From assembly GCF_017873095.1 (NCBI RefSeq), contig NZ_JAGGJU010000011.1, positions 1 through 64,000 on the forward strand: DNA of 64,000 bases. Reading direction: 5' to 3'. Shown one piece after another: positions 7,825 to 16,627 of the stretch; position 1 is the stretch's first letter; every line of letters begins with the position of its first letter. Both the position numbers and the translations under genes were made by a program. The notes beneath the pieces were generated by a model. The model had not been told where the DNA came from and searched no databases. It saw only the letters and a list, made by a program, of their open reading frames with translations. The stretch is from Heterorhizobium halophytocola (lineage in GTDB: Bacteria; Pseudomonadota; Alphaproteobacteria; Rhizobiales; Rhizobiaceae).

Positions 7825-8424
7825 CTAGCCCTTGGCGAGGTTGGTCAGCTTCTTGATCGCCACATCGGGATTTTCACCATAGGAGATCGTACCCTTGAAG
7901 CGCCCCTTGGCGTCGAGCAGGAAAACCGAGGCCGTGTGGTCCATGGTGTAGTCGCCATCGGGCTGGTCCGGGTCGAGCGGCACCTTCTTGGCGTAGATGC
8001 GGAAGCCCTTGATGACATCCGCCACCTTGTCCGGCGGTCCGGAAATGCCGACGACACGGTCGGTGACATTGGAAATGTACTGGCCAAGCAGCTGCGGCGT
8101 GTCACGCTCGGGATCGACGCTGACGAAATAGGCCTGCAGCTTGTCGTGGTCGGGGTCGACTTGCTTCAGCCAGCCGTCCAGCTCGAACAGCGTCGTCGGG
8201 CAGACCTCCGGGCAATGGGTAAAGCCGAAGAACAGCGCCGTCGGCTTGCCGCGAAACGCCTGTTCGGTGATCGCCTGGCCGTTCTGGTCGACGAGCTGGA
8301 AGGGTACGCCATAGGGACCGTCGGCCACCTGATGCTTGGTCTCGGTGATCGCCATCGTCAGCCAGCCGAGAACGCCGGCGACGATCACCACGACGACCCA
8401 GAGAATGATGCGAAATGTCTTCAT
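7825..8424 (-). CDS. SCO1/SenC-family copper chaperone
   Basis: A 199-residue, membrane-anchored thioredoxin-fold protein. Residues 5-27 form a single transmembrane helix, after which the periplasmic domain shows the copper ligands C71 and C75 in THCPEVCP and H163 in MDHTAS. SCO proteins deliver copper to the CuA centre of cytochrome c oxidase or act as thiol-redox proteins. The ATG at 8424 is preceded by a GGGGG ribosome site. No cox genes are adjacent, so the partner oxidase must lie elsewhere. Confidence 0.92.
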   Translation of the reverse strand: MKTFRIILWVVVVIVAGVLGWLTMAITETKHQVADGPYGVPFQLVDQNGQAITEQAFRGKPTALFFGFTHCPEVCPTTLFELDGWLKQVDPDHDKLQAYFVSVDPERDTPQLLGQYISNVTDRVVGISGPPDKVADVIKGFRIYAKKVPLDPDQPDGDYTMDHTASVFLLDAKGRFKGTISYGENPDVAIKKLTNLAKG

Positions 8425-8977
8425 GCGATCCCCCGCCCTACCCTTTGGCCCGAGCAGCACTTCGGCCCGCTCTTTGCTCTAACGAGAGCACCGGCGGCGT
8501 ACAAAGATCGCCGGCGATGCCCTATCCTGTTGTTTCTACGCAATTCCGGCCGCGAAGCCGGTACCCGCTTCCGCCGGAATTGCTCTAGCGCGAACGCGAC
8601 GATGGCGCAAATCAACTGCCGGTCAAATGCGGCCAATGTGCCGATTGGTCGCGGTGTCTGAGCGATCAGGCCACGGCTTGCGGTTTGGCCGATCTTTGCC
8701 AATGCCGGCACACGCAGGGGCGTATACGGCCGATCTCCGCCCGCAGCCGGTCGCCACCGCAAGCGCGTGTCGCATGCACTGCTTGCCGCTTCGACGCTAT
8801 GCCTCAATCGTTCGCAGCAGTCGCTTCATTAGATTTTACTTAACTTATATTGGCGACTATCGCTCGGCCGAGGCGGTGCCGATTGCATCGCATGGATATG
8901 AGGTCCCCGGACGCTGCCTGTCCGGCACAGGCACTGGTGGAACCGGGTTCGCTGCGGCAGGCACTTTTGAGGGACGT
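8425..8977. other. Divergent intergenic region upstream of the chemoreceptor
   Basis: About 550 bp between the divergent SCO and chemoreceptor genes. It contains a copy of the rhizobial palindromic repeat (8529-8588) and a short AT-rich patch near 8828-8852 that may be the chemoreceptor promoter. The chemoreceptor frame stays open into this region, but the extension has no receptor-like character. No further gene is seen. Confidence 0.6.
8529..8588. repeat. Rhizobial intergenic palindromic repeat, copy 2
   Basis: An 11-bp perfect inverted repeat, GCAATTCCGGC at 8540-8550 with GCCGGAATTGC at 8573-8583, flanks a GC-rich centre and is followed by TCTAG. It aligns with the reverse complement of the element at 2891-2961, so the window holds two copies in opposite orientation. 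Mismatches between the copies are partly compensated within the stems, as expected for a structure-conserved element. Confidence 0.7.
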
Positions 8978-11017
8978 ATGAGCACACAACATTTGGCACA
9001 GGGACTTTCGGTCAAGCATCGACTGATGACCATCGGCGGCGCAGCGGTCGTTGGCATTACCGCCATGCTGGCGGTCGGCTGGCACGAAAACGCTGCCCTG
9101 GACACGGCCCTGAAGCATGCGCTGAGCGGCGAACAGGCCGTTGCCACCACCAATGCGATGCGCCTGGCAAACGGCGAACTGGTGCTGGCAGCCATGGACA
9201 CGATCATCGACCGTGCCGAGCGCCAGATCCAGCCGGAACGCGCCCAGATCATCAGCGACGCCATTGCGGAGCTGAAGGCCGGACGGGTGCAGATCGCCCC
9301 CTTTGTCGACGATCTCGGCCAGTCCGATCTGCTGCAGACCTTCGACGAGGACGTGAAGGGCCTTGAGGCCTCGATCTCCGTCGACCTGACACGCCTGGTG
9401 GAACAAGGCGCGGACGACGAGCAATATGCCGTCATCGACGACGTGATCGACGGCGCCGGTGCGCGGGTCAAGACGGTGCTCGAGCAGATCAGCGCGCTGG
9501 CCCGTCAACGGCTGCAGGAGCGGGTGGCGGATGCGACCTACCGGTCGAGCCAGTCCCTCAATCTGCAGCTCCGCGCCGGCGGCCTTGCCCTTGCCGTTCT
9601 GCTGCTTCTCCAGTTCATTCATTCCAACGCCATCGTCAACGGTATCCGCAACGTCCGCGCCGCCATGCAGAACGTCATGGAAGGTCGCTTCACGGAGACG
9701 GTCGCGGGTACCGAACGCCGCGACGAAATCGGCAGCATGGCCCGCGCGGTCGATCATTTCCGCCAGGCCGCCATCGACAAGACCGAAATCGAGACCCAGG
9801 CAACCGCTGACCGCAATCGCAACGACCAGGACCGGCAGACCCGCGAAGCGACGGCCAAGGCCGATGCCGCCGCGATCAAGGATGTCGTCGATCGTCTGGC
9901 CGTCAGCCTCAACCGCCTGGCCGAAGGCGACCTCTGCGCCACCATCGACGAGCCCTTCAAGGGTGATCTCGACCGGCTGCGCACCGACTTCAACCAGTCG
10001 ACGGCGCGGCTCAGAACCGTGGTGCAGGAAATTGCCGGCAACACCAATTCGATCCAGGCGAACGGCCAGCAGATGCGGTCGGCCGCCGACGATCTCGCCC
10101 GCCGCACCGAACAGCAGGCCGCCGCCCTGGAACAGACGTCGGCAGCGCTCAACCAGATCACCGTCACCGTACGCAGTTCGGCCGAGCGCGCCGAGCAGGC
10201 CAGCAAGATGGTCGACGGCGCCAAGCAATATGCCGAAGCATCGAGCGAGATCGTCGACAATGCCGTGGCCGCCATGGGCCGTATCCAGGGGGCCACCGGC
10301 GAGATCGGCAAGATCATCACGGTCATCGAGGAAATCGCCTTCCAGACCAATCTGCTGGCGCTGAATGCCGGCGTCGAGGCGGCTCGGGCCGGCGAATCGG
10401 GCAAGGGCTTCGCGGTCGTCGCCCAGGAAGTGCGCGCGCTGGCCGGCCGGGCGGCGGAAGCGGCAAGCGACGTCAAGTCGCTGGTCGGCAAGTCCAATGT
10501 CGAAGTCACCACCGGCGTCGATCTGGTCGGCAATGCCGGCGAGGCGCTACGCCGAATCGGCGACGACGTGCTGCGCATCAACGACCACGTCAAATCGATC
10601 GTGGTTGCGGCGCGCGACCAGTCGACCGGCCTGCATGAAGTCAATGTCGCCGTCAACCAGATGGACCAGATGACCCAGCAGAATGCCGCGATGGTCGAGG
10701 AAACCAATGCCGCGAGCCATACGCTGGCCCAGGATGCGGAAAGCCTGATGCACCTTGTCGGCCAGTTCAAGGCCGGCGATGCACCGGCGCAGGCGCCCGC
10801 GCGGGCCAGACCGGTACAGGCACTGGCTGCGAAAGCATCCGCGCCGGCAGCCAGCAGACCCCTTGGCGTGGCAGGATCTGGCCACGCATCACATCCGTCA
10901 CCCGCTCGTAACCTTCAGGAAAGTGTCTCGGGTGTATACAGCTCCAGCAACCACCGCAAAACCAAGGCTGCCGGTGCAAGCCAGGCCGCAGCCGCCGAGC
11001 AATGGGAAGAATTTTGA
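8978..11017 (+). CDS. Methyl-accepting chemotaxis protein
   Basis: A 679-residue transmembrane chemoreceptor. A first membrane helix at about residues 17-35 leads to a roughly 150-residue helical periplasmic sensor with no recognisable ligand motif; a second helix at about 195-212 is followed by a HAMP region ([14 protein letters not shown]). The signalling hairpin has the conserved tip [20 protein letters not shown] and the returning helix [11 protein letters not shown]. After a flexible Ala/Pro-rich tail the protein ends in QWEEF, resembling the NWETF-type pentapeptide that tethers CheR/CheB. The ATG at 8978 has a GAGGGA site. It overlaps cheW by one base. Confidence 0.93.
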   Translation: MSTQHLAQGLSVKHRLMTIGGAAVVGITAMLAVGWHENAALDTALKHALSGEQAVATTNAMRLANGELVLAAMDTIIDRAERQIQPERAQIISDAIAELKAGRVQIAPFVDDLGQSDLLQTFDEDVKGLEASISVDLTRLVEQGADDEQYAVIDDVIDGAGARVKTVLEQISALARQRLQERVADATYRSSQSLNLQLRAGGLALAVLLLLQFIHSNAIVNGIRNVRAAMQNVMEGRFTETVAGTERRDEIGSMARAVDHFRQAAIDKTEIETQATADRNRNDQDRQTREATAKADAAAIKDVVDRLAVSLNRLAEGDLCATIDEPFKGDLDRLRTDFNQSTARLRTVVQEIAGNTNSIQANGQQMRSAADDLARRTEQQAAALEQTSAALNQITVTVRSSAERAEQASKMVDGAKQYAEASSEIVDNAVAAMGRIQGATGEIGKIITVIEEIAFQTNLLALNAGVEAARAGESGKGFAVVAQEVRALAGRAAEAASDVKSLVGKSNVEVTTGVDLVGNAGEALRRIGDDVLRINDHVKSIVVAARDQSTGLHEVNVAVNQMDQMTQQNAAMVEETNAASHTLAQDAESLMHLVGQFKAGDAPAQAPARARPVQALAAKASAPAASRPLGVAGSGHASHPSPARNLQESVSGVYSSSNHRKTKAAGASQAAAAEQWEEF

Positions 11018-11481
11018 TGAGCAACTCGATCAAACAGACTGGAGCATACCTGGAAATCGTCTCGTTCCACCTGGGCGACCAGGAGTTCTGCATCGACATC
11101 ATGGCGATCCGCGAAATCCGCGGCTGGGCCCCGGTGACCCCGATGCCGCATACGCCCCCCTATGTGCTTGGTCTGATCAACCTGCGTGGTGCGGTCATCC
11201 CGGTCATCGACATGGCCTGCCGCCTCGGCATGCGCATGACCGAACCGTCGGAACGCGCCGCCATCATCGTCACCGACATCGCCGGAAAGCTGGTCGGCCT
11301 GCTGGTCGAACAGGTCTCCGACATGATGACCATCCGCTCGGAAGACCTGCAGCCGGCACCGGAAATCATTCCGGAATACCAGCGCAATTTCTGCCGCGGC
11401 ATCGTGGCGCTGGAAAAGAACATGGTCTGCTTCCTGAACCTCGACACGGTGATTGCCGACGAACTGGCGCAGGTTGCCTGA
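11017..11481 (+). CDS. cheW: Chemotaxis coupling protein CheW
   Basis: A 154-residue soluble adaptor linking chemoreceptors to the histidine kinase CheA. It shows the CheW pattern: the N-terminal strand EIVSFHLGDQEFCIDIMAIREI, then VLGLINLRGAVIPVIDM with the conserved Asn-Leu-Arg-Gly, and a second subdomain with IVTDIAGKLVGLLVEQVSDM. The start codon shares a base with the chemoreceptor stop (TGATG), so the two are translationally coupled. No cheA, cheY or cheR is adjacent, so this pair must feed a signalling system encoded elsewhere. Confidence 0.95.
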   Translation: MSNSIKQTGAYLEIVSFHLGDQEFCIDIMAIREIRGWAPVTPMPHTPPYVLGLINLRGAVIPVIDMACRLGMRMTEPSERAAIIVTDIAGKLVGLLVEQVSDMMTIRSEDLQPAPEIIPEYQRNFCRGIVALEKNMVCFLNLDTVIADELAQVA

Positions 11482-11720
11482 CACCGCAGCATGGATCGAC
11501 GGCTCTGCCACAGCAGGGCCGTTCATGCGGGCACTCCTTGCAGGAAATATCAATGCATGCGCGCTCGCACGTATAGGGGGCTGTGGCGTGCTTTCAAGAG
11601 GCGGGCCGGCCGGCGGCGGCACACATTTTCGTTGATTTTACACGCGTTTTTCCAGGAACCATTGCTCTCACTCTTCGTTCTCTCAGTACTTCCAACGAAG
11701 TCAGAACAAGGAGTTACATC

Positions 11721-12047
11721 ATGAACAAGACCCTGAAGATCGCTTTCGCCGGCATGCTTGCTGCTTCCGCTCTCGGTACCGCCGCTTCGGCGCAGATGGC
11801 ACCGATGTACAAGAGCGACAATGTGTCGGTCATCCGCATCGATTCGCTCAACACCGACACCAGCAAGCAGGACTATGCCCGCCTGAAGCTCGAAGCCACC
11901 GACGAGACGCAGACCCAGGCTGCCCAGGCTGAAGTTGCTGCCGACGCCGCTCTGGCCACCGAACTGAAGGACAACAATGTCCAGATGGAAAACATCGTCG
12001 ACGTCGATACGGCTGCCGACGGTTCGAAGATCGTCTACATTCGCTAA
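11721..12047 (+). CDS. Small secreted protein, paralogue A (unknown function)
   Basis: A 108-residue protein with a clear signal peptide: a basic N-terminus, a hydrophobic core and cleavage expected near ASA-QM at about residue 25. The mature part is hydrophilic and begins with a VSVIRIDSL strand, continues with an Ala/Gln/Glu-rich helix and ends QMENIVDVDTAADGSKIVYIR. I recognise no named domain. A strong AAGGAG site precedes the ATG and an intrinsic terminator follows, suggesting a well-expressed single-gene unit. A paralogue lies 1.1 kb downstream, 45 of 76 aligned mature residues identical by eye. Confidence 0.85.
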   Translation: MNKTLKIAFAGMLAASALGTAASAQMAPMYKSDNVSVIRIDSLNTDTSKQDYARLKLEATDETQTQAAQAEVAADAALATELKDNNVQMENIVDVDTAADGSKIVYIR

Positions 12048-12090
12048 GAATGCAGATATCCTGGCCCCGGTCTGAGGACCGGCACGCCGC

Positions 12091-12127
12091 GAAAAAGACC
12101 GCCTCGCCCAGCGAGCCGGTCTTTTTT
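12091..12127 (+). terminator. Rho-independent terminator after secreted paralogue A
   Basis: GAAAAAGACCG and CGGTCTTTTTTC form a stem with an internal CTCGC/GCGAG helix, followed directly by a T run. It lies 44 bp past the stop codon. The A/T-symmetrical stem could act on both strands, but the neighbours are all on the plus strand. Confidence 0.85.
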
Positions 12128-12191
12128 CGTATGGCCCCCAGCCGTGCCGGTCTATGGTGCGGCGATTTCCAACGCCACCGATCCGGGACCG

Positions 12192-12950
12192 ATGTTCGAC
12201 GGCTATATTCTCTGCGGCACGCCGCGTACCGGCAGCACCCTGCTCTGCGACATGCTGGCTTCCACCGGCAAGGCCGGGCGTCCGAACTCCTTTTTCCGTC
12301 CGCAAAGCCTGGCCAACTGGTCGGCCCGATGGGGGCTTCCACTGCCCGAAGCGGCGGCGGGGTTGCCCCTCAACGCGGCCTATCTGCAGGCGGCCATTGC
12401 CCATGGTACTGCCGGCACCGGCATGTTCGGACTGCGACTGATGCGCGAAAATCTCGCGGCACTGGAGATCACGCTCGATCGGCTCTATCCGGGGCAGACA
12501 AGCGACCTTGCCCGGCTGGCTGCCGCCTTCGGCCGGTTGCTCTTCGTCCACCTGTCGCGGGCCGACACGCTGGCGCAGGCCATTTCGCTGACCAAGGCGG
12601 AGCAGACCGGCCTGTGGCACCGCGCCGCCGACGGATCGGATTATGAGCGGCTCGGCGCGCCCGGCGCGCCTGTCTATGATTTCGCCAGGCTGCACGCGCG
12701 TCGACTGGCCCTGGAAGCGGACGATGCGGCCTGGCGGGGATGGTTCGGCGCAGAGGGCATAACCCCGTTCAGCGTGACATATGAAGGCCTGGCGGCTGAT
12801 CCGGCCGGCACGGTGATCGGTCTGTGCCGGGCGCTCGGCGTTCCGCCACCCGACCGCAAGGCCCTCAAACCGGCCGTGGCCAAGATCGCCGACCAGACGA
12901 GCCTTGCCTGGGCGCAGCGCTATCGGCTGGATCTCTGCGCCGAGCGCTGA
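12192..12950 (+). CDS. Stf0-type sulfotransferase
   Basis: A 252-residue protein whose N-terminus, MFDGYILCGTPRTGSTLLCDML, has the 5'-phosphosulfate-binding loop of PAPS sulfotransferases in the version typical of the Stf0 family. Other family features are the early RPNSFFRPQ segment, GMFGLRLM, and VHLSRADTLAQAISLTKAEQTGLW, which resembles the Arg/Ser 3'-phosphate-binding region. Stf0 of mycobacteria sulfates trehalose; the acceptor here is unknown. I chose the ATG at 12192 over an upstream GTG because the family begins here. The gene sits between the two secreted paralogues, just after a terminator, so it needs its own promoter. Confidence 0.82.
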   Translation: MFDGYILCGTPRTGSTLLCDMLASTGKAGRPNSFFRPQSLANWSARWGLPLPEAAAGLPLNAAYLQAAIAHGTAGTGMFGLRLMRENLAALEITLDRLYPGQTSDLARLAAAFGRLLFVHLSRADTLAQAISLTKAEQTGLWHRAADGSDYERLGAPGAPVYDFARLHARRLALEADDAAWRGWFGAEGITPFSVTYEGLAADPAGTVIGLCRALGVPPPDRKALKPAVAKIADQTSLAWAQRYRLDLCAER

Positions 12951-13132
12951 GCGCAATTGCGGCGTCAAAAGCCCCGCAACCCGCAAGCATCACGGGCTGC
13001 AACCGGCATCCCCCGAGCGCGGCCGCGACGAAGAATTAGAAACCGTTAAAATTCCATGAAGCGACGGGAACCTTCGCTCCCGAAGCTCGTTTTAGGGGAG
13101 TAAATGAGACCCGGGAAGGAAGGAAGAATTCA

Positions 13133-13450
13133 ATGTCCTATATCGCAAAGATCGCTCTCGCCGGCATGCTTGCCACGTCCAGCCTGAGTGGCGTTGCCAT
13201 GGCCCAGACCGCCATGGACGACAATGTCACCGTCATCCGCATCGATTCGCTCGACAAGGATAGCGACAAGCAGGATTTCCAGCGCCTGTCGCTGATCGCC
13301 AACGATCCGGCCCAGATGCAGCAGGCTCAGGCCATGGTGACGCAGGATCCGGCCCTGTCGGCTGAACTGCAGTCGGAAAGCGTGCAGATGGAAAATGTGG
13401 TGGCCGTCGAGACCGCTGCCGATGGCGGCAAGGTCGTCTACGTCAAGTAA
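13133..13450 (+). CDS. Small secreted protein, paralogue B (unknown function)
   Basis: A 105-residue protein with a signal peptide likely cleaved after AMA (about residue 24). The mature region aligns without gaps with the product of 11721-12047: VIRIDSL, KQD, RL, VQMEN, TAADG and the VVY ending are shared. The AAGGAAGGA ribosome site lies just upstream of the ATG. The function is unknown; secretion and the pairing suggest periplasmic or extracellular proteins arising from a local duplication. A perfect hairpin follows the stop codon. Confidence 0.85.
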   Translation: MSYIAKIALAGMLATSSLSGVAMAQTAMDDNVTVIRIDSLDKDSDKQDFQRLSLIANDPAQMQQAQAMVTQDPALSAELQSESVQMENVVAVETAADGGKVVYVK

Positions 13451-13480
13451 CAGTCCCCGCGGGTTTGCCCGCACCCCAAA

Positions 13481-13512
13481 CAAACGGCCGCCCCTTCGGG
13501 GGCGGTCGTTTG
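13481..13512 (+). terminator. Hairpin with TTCG loop after secreted paralogue B
   Basis: CAAACGGCCGCCCC and GGGGCGGTCGTTTG pair across a TTCG tetraloop with one G-U type mismatch, giving a 14-bp stem 31 bp past the stop. The U tract after it is short, so it may terminate, protect the mRNA end, or both. Confidence 0.75.
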
Positions 13513-13693
13513 CATGTCCGGGATACCGGCGGGCAAGACATGAACAGCGTCGGACCGGGGTATCAGCCGCGACAGCAGCATGCCAGGTAGCAATCTGCCT
13601 CAAACCTTCCCAAGGTGGAAGAGCAAAGCACCGGATTTTGCTAGCCAATTTTGGGATTAATTAGGACGTTGAAATCAACCAGGACGCGCAAGG

Positions 13694-14185
13694 TCACTTT
13701 TCCGGCTTGCCCTTGCTCCATGTCACCTGCTGGTTGAACAGCGGCACGGTGGAAATCGCCATCTTGGCCGAGCCATTGGTGACCTCGCGCGTGTGGATCA
13801 GATAGACGAGGGTGTCGTTTTCCCGGTCATAGATCCGGTTGACCACCAGCTTCTTGAAGATCAGCGAACGCCCGGCGCGAAATACCTCCTCGCCACCCTT
13901 TCCGAGCTCGATATCGCCAACGGTGATCGGACCCGTCTGGCGGCAGGCGATCGAATTGTTGGAGGGATCCTCGAACCAGTTGCCCTTGGACAGCCGGTCG
14001 ATGACCGAGCGATCGAAATAGGTCACATGGCAGGTGACGCCCTTGACGTCCGGATCGCTGATCGCCTCGACGACGATATCATTGCCGACCCAGTCGACGC
14101 CGACCTTGCCGACCACCTCGGCGCAGGCCGGCGCGGCAATCGATGCCGCAAGCGCTGCGGCCAGCATCATCAGACGAAAACCCAT
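13694..14185 (-). CDS. creA: CreA family periplasmic protein
   Basis: A 163-residue protein with a signal peptide (cleavage near ACA-EV, residue 22). It shows the CreA family pattern: VGKVGVDWVGNDIVVEAISDPDVKG-type N-terminus, a cysteine in VTCHVTYFDR and a second in IACRQTGPI, then GEEVFRAGRSLIFKKLVVNRIYD and a DTLVYLIHTRE segment. The family is widespread in proteobacteria but has no established biochemical role. It is followed on the same strand by no partner; the upstream exonuclease gene is 36 bp away and may be co-transcribed. Confidence 0.9.
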   Translation of the reverse strand: MGFRLMMLAAALAASIAAPACAEVVGKVGVDWVGNDIVVEAISDPDVKGVTCHVTYFDRSVIDRLSKGNWFEDPSNNSIACRQTGPITVGDIELGKGGEEVFRAGRSLIFKKLVVNRIYDRENDTLVYLIHTREVTNGSAKMAISTVPLFNQQVTWSKGKPEK

Positions 14186-14221
14186 GACAATCTCACTCCT
14201 GAAAGAAAACGGCTCTGCCTT

Positions 14222-14857
14222 TTAAGATAAGGTGGCGGACCTTGCTTGCAAGCGGCGCGCCGGCTGCGGCTTGCGGGCGAAGGCGCAGGCGTCGTAACCG
14301 CCGCGATAGAGCCGTCCCGGGGTGATGTTGTGCATCTCGGCCAGATCCTCGATCGACGGCAGCGCCACCTCCCGCGCCATGGCGATCGCCGCCAGTCCGC
14401 AGATCCGCGCATCCTCGGCGGCATTGTGGTGCTGGAAGCGCAGCCCCAGATGGGCTGCCAGCACATTCAGCCGATGCGAGCCGAGATCCGGCCAATGGCG
14501 TTGCGCCAGCTTGACCGTGCACAGATAGGAGACTTCCGGTGTCTCCAGCCCGTAGAGCGCGAAACTCTGGCGCAGGACGGAAAAATCGAAGGCCGCATTA
14601 TGCGCCAGCATCAGCGCGCCGGCGAAATCCGACTCGAATTCGGCCATCACGTCGGGAAATTCCGGCGCGTCGATCACGTGCTCGGGACGAATGCCGTGGA
14701 TTGCGATGTTGAACGGCGAAAACCGCATCTCCGGCGGCCGGATCAGCCGCTCCTCGACGCGCACCACCTCGCCGTCCTCGATGAAGGCAATGCCTACCGA
14801 GCAGGCGGATGCGCGCGCTTCGGTCGCAGTCTCGAAATCGATGGCAATGGCTTTCAT
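14222..14857 (-). CDS. DEDDh 3'-5' exonuclease (Pol III epsilon-like)
   Basis: A 211-residue nuclease of the RNase T/DnaQ superfamily. The acidic residues are visible in IDFETA (ExoI), HNAAFDFSVL (ExoII) and H-N-AAEDAR (ExoIII, with the His of the DEDDh subtype). It is shorter and more divergent than replicative DnaQ, and resembles stand-alone exonucleases that trim DNA or RNA ends. The ATG at 14857 has an AAGGGAGA site upstream; the frame's in-frame start ten codons earlier gives a basic extension without conservation. It lies upstream of creA on the same strand. Confidence 0.88.
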   Translation of the reverse strand: MKAIAIDFETATEARASACSVGIAFIEDGEVVRVEERLIRPPEMRFSPFNIAIHGIRPEHVIDAPEFPDVMAEFESDFAGALMLAHNAAFDFSVLRQSFALYGLETPEVSYLCTVKLAQRHWPDLGSHRLNVLAAHLGLRFQHHNAAEDARICGLAAIAMAREVALPSIEDLAEMHNITPGRLYRGGYDACAFARKPQPARRLQARSATLS

Positions 14858-15147
14858 CCGGTCTCCCTTGCGTCCTCGTGTCGGCACCTGCCGCCGACTC
14901 GTCCTGCATGCTTGACTTCAGGTGCCCTGCGTAGAACATTGCGCCCATGATCGCCAGCACAGTGCTCCATCTTCTGACCGGCATTCCCCATGTCCCAAGG
15001 GACGGTGGCCGGCGGATGTTGCCCTAGCGCAACCGATCTTTTGTCCACCCACCCTGCCCGGAGACGCGCAGGCTCGGTGATGGCCCCGCTCTCCGGCCCG
15101 TCAATGGAGAGCAGCATGCCCCCGACCAAAACGACCGCCCGCGCCCA

Positions 15148-15678
15148 GTGGCCGCAACGCGCCCAGCGTCACCCCGGCACAGGTCGACCCCGCAGATCAC
15201 GATCCGCGCGCGCACGCCGGACGATGCCGCGGGCGTCGCCGCGCTGCACAGCCTGCCCGGCTACCGCTTCGGCACATTGCGTCTTCCGCACGAGACGGTC
15301 GATAACGTGCGCAAACGCATCGAACAGACGCCGGCAGATGCCGTGACCCTCGTTGCGGTGCTGGAGGACAGGATTGTCGGCGATATCGGGCTTACGCCGA
15401 TGGCCGGTCGTCGCCGGCATTCGGGCGAGCTCGGCATGGGGGTGCATGACGGCCATGTCGGCCAAGGCATCGGCAGGGCGATGCTGGCCGAGGCGCTGGC
15501 GATCGCAGACGACTGGCTGGACCTGAAACGGGTGCAGCTGACCGTCTACCCGGACAATGAACCGGCGCTGGCACTCTATCGGCGCTTCGGCTTCGAAGAG
15601 GAAGGGCGCCTGCGCATGTTCGCCTTCCGCGCCGGGGCCCATGTCGACGCGCTCGTCATGGCAAGGCTGCGGCCATGA
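15148..15678 (+). CDS. GNAT family N-acetyltransferase
   Basis: The domain spans about residues 17-176 and shows the acetyl-CoA pyrophosphate loop VGQGIGRAML, a preceding GELGMGVHDGH strand and the C-terminal YPDNEPALALYRRFGFEEEGRLR. The C-terminal half resembles YhhY/PhnO-type acetyltransferases acting on small amines or amino acids; the substrate is unknown. The start is uncertain: the in-frame GTG at 15148 has no good ribosome site. ATGs at 15104 and 15116 are out of frame with the domain, the latter with a GGAG site at good spacing, so a frameshift near 15150-15190 is possible. Confidence 0.8.
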   Translation: MAATRPASPRHRSTPQITIRARTPDDAAGVAALHSLPGYRFGTLRLPHETVDNVRKRIEQTPADAVTLVAVLEDRIVGDIGLTPMAGRRRHSGELGMGVHDGHVGQGIGRAMLAEALAIADDWLDLKRVQLTVYPDNEPALALYRRFGFEEEGRLRMFAFRAGAHVDALVMARLRP

Positions 15679-15748
15679 AGCGGATCCGCCGCACCGGCTC
15701 TGCCCCATAAGGCAGGCCATGTTCGCACAGACAGCACGATGCGCGGAC

Positions 15749-16627
15749 TTAAGGGATGCTCCGCGCGTCGCCAAGCAGGAAGCGTTGCAGTTCGGCTGCG
15801 AGCGCTTCCGGTGCCTCCTCCGCCATATGGTGGCCGCTGTCGAGGCCGGTTCCGGTCACAGGCCCCGCCGCCCATGGGCGCCAGACGGCAGGCACGTCGC
15901 CATAGAGCGACGACAGATCGTCGCGCAGGGACCAGACCAGATGCAGTGGACACTGCAATCGGCGTCCCGCCGCGCGATCCGCCCGGTCGTGCAGATGGTC
16001 GACGGCAAGGCCCGCGCGGTAATCGCCGAGCATGCCCTGCACCGTCTGCCGGTCGTGGATCGCCTGATGAAAATCCGCGTAGTTTTCCGCGCCGAGCGCC
16101 TCCGGTGTCCCGCCATACCAGGCGTCGGGGTCGGCCATGATCGCCCGCTCCGGCTTGTCGCGCTGGGCAAAGAAAAACCAGTGCCACCATGCCGATGCGA
16201 AGGCCGCGTCGCAGCGCTCGATGGCTTCGAGGATCGGCACGCCGTCGAGGATGACGAGCCTCTCGACCCGATCAGGATGATCCATCGCGGTGCGGAAGGC
16301 CGTGTAACTGCCCCGATCATGGCCGGCGAGCGCGAACCGGTCGAAGCCGAGCCGCTGCATCAGTTCGACGCAATCGCGTGCCTTGGCGCGTTTGGAAGAG
16401 GCTTCGTAATCGTGCGGGTCGGCAGGCTTGCTGGACAGGCCGAACCCGCGAAGGTCAGGGCAGACCACCGTAAAGCGGCGTGCGAGGAGAGGTGCGACCC
16501 TGTACCAGGTCGTATGGGTGCGCGGGTGCCCGTGCAGCAAAAGCAGAGGCGGGCCCACGCCGCCGTGGCGCACGCGCAGGCGCGCCTCCGACAGGTCGAG
16601 CATTTCCAGTTTGAAGCCGTCGAACAT
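15749..16627 (-). CDS. Alpha/beta hydrolase, haloacetate dehalogenase-like
   Basis: A 292-residue hydrolase close to the fluoroacetate dehalogenase branch. The oxyanion motif is HGHPRTH, the nucleophile elbow is GHDRGS (Asp, not Ser, as in dehalogenases and epoxide hydrolases), a His-Trp pair occurs in WWHWFFFAQRD, and the catalytic His is in the GLDSGHHMAEE segment. In characterised fluoroacetate dehalogenases a second carboxylate-binding Arg follows three residues after the first (DRGxR); here that position is Tyr, so the substrate may differ. The ATG at 16627 has a GGAGG site. Divergent from the DEAD-box gene. Confidence 0.85.
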   Translation of the reverse strand: MFDGFKLEMLDLSEARLRVRHGGVGPPLLLLHGHPRTHTTWYRVAPLLARRFTVVCPDLRGFGLSSKPADPHDYEASSKRAKARDCVELMQRLGFDRFALAGHDRGSYTAFRTAMDHPDRVERLVILDGVPILEAIERCDAAFASAWWHWFFFAQRDKPERAIMADPDAWYGGTPEALGAENYADFHQAIHDRQTVQGMLGDYRAGLAVDHLHDRADRAAGRRLQCPLHLVWSLRDDLSSLYGDVPAVWRPWAAGPVTGTGLDSGHHMAEEAPEALAAELQRFLLGDARSIP

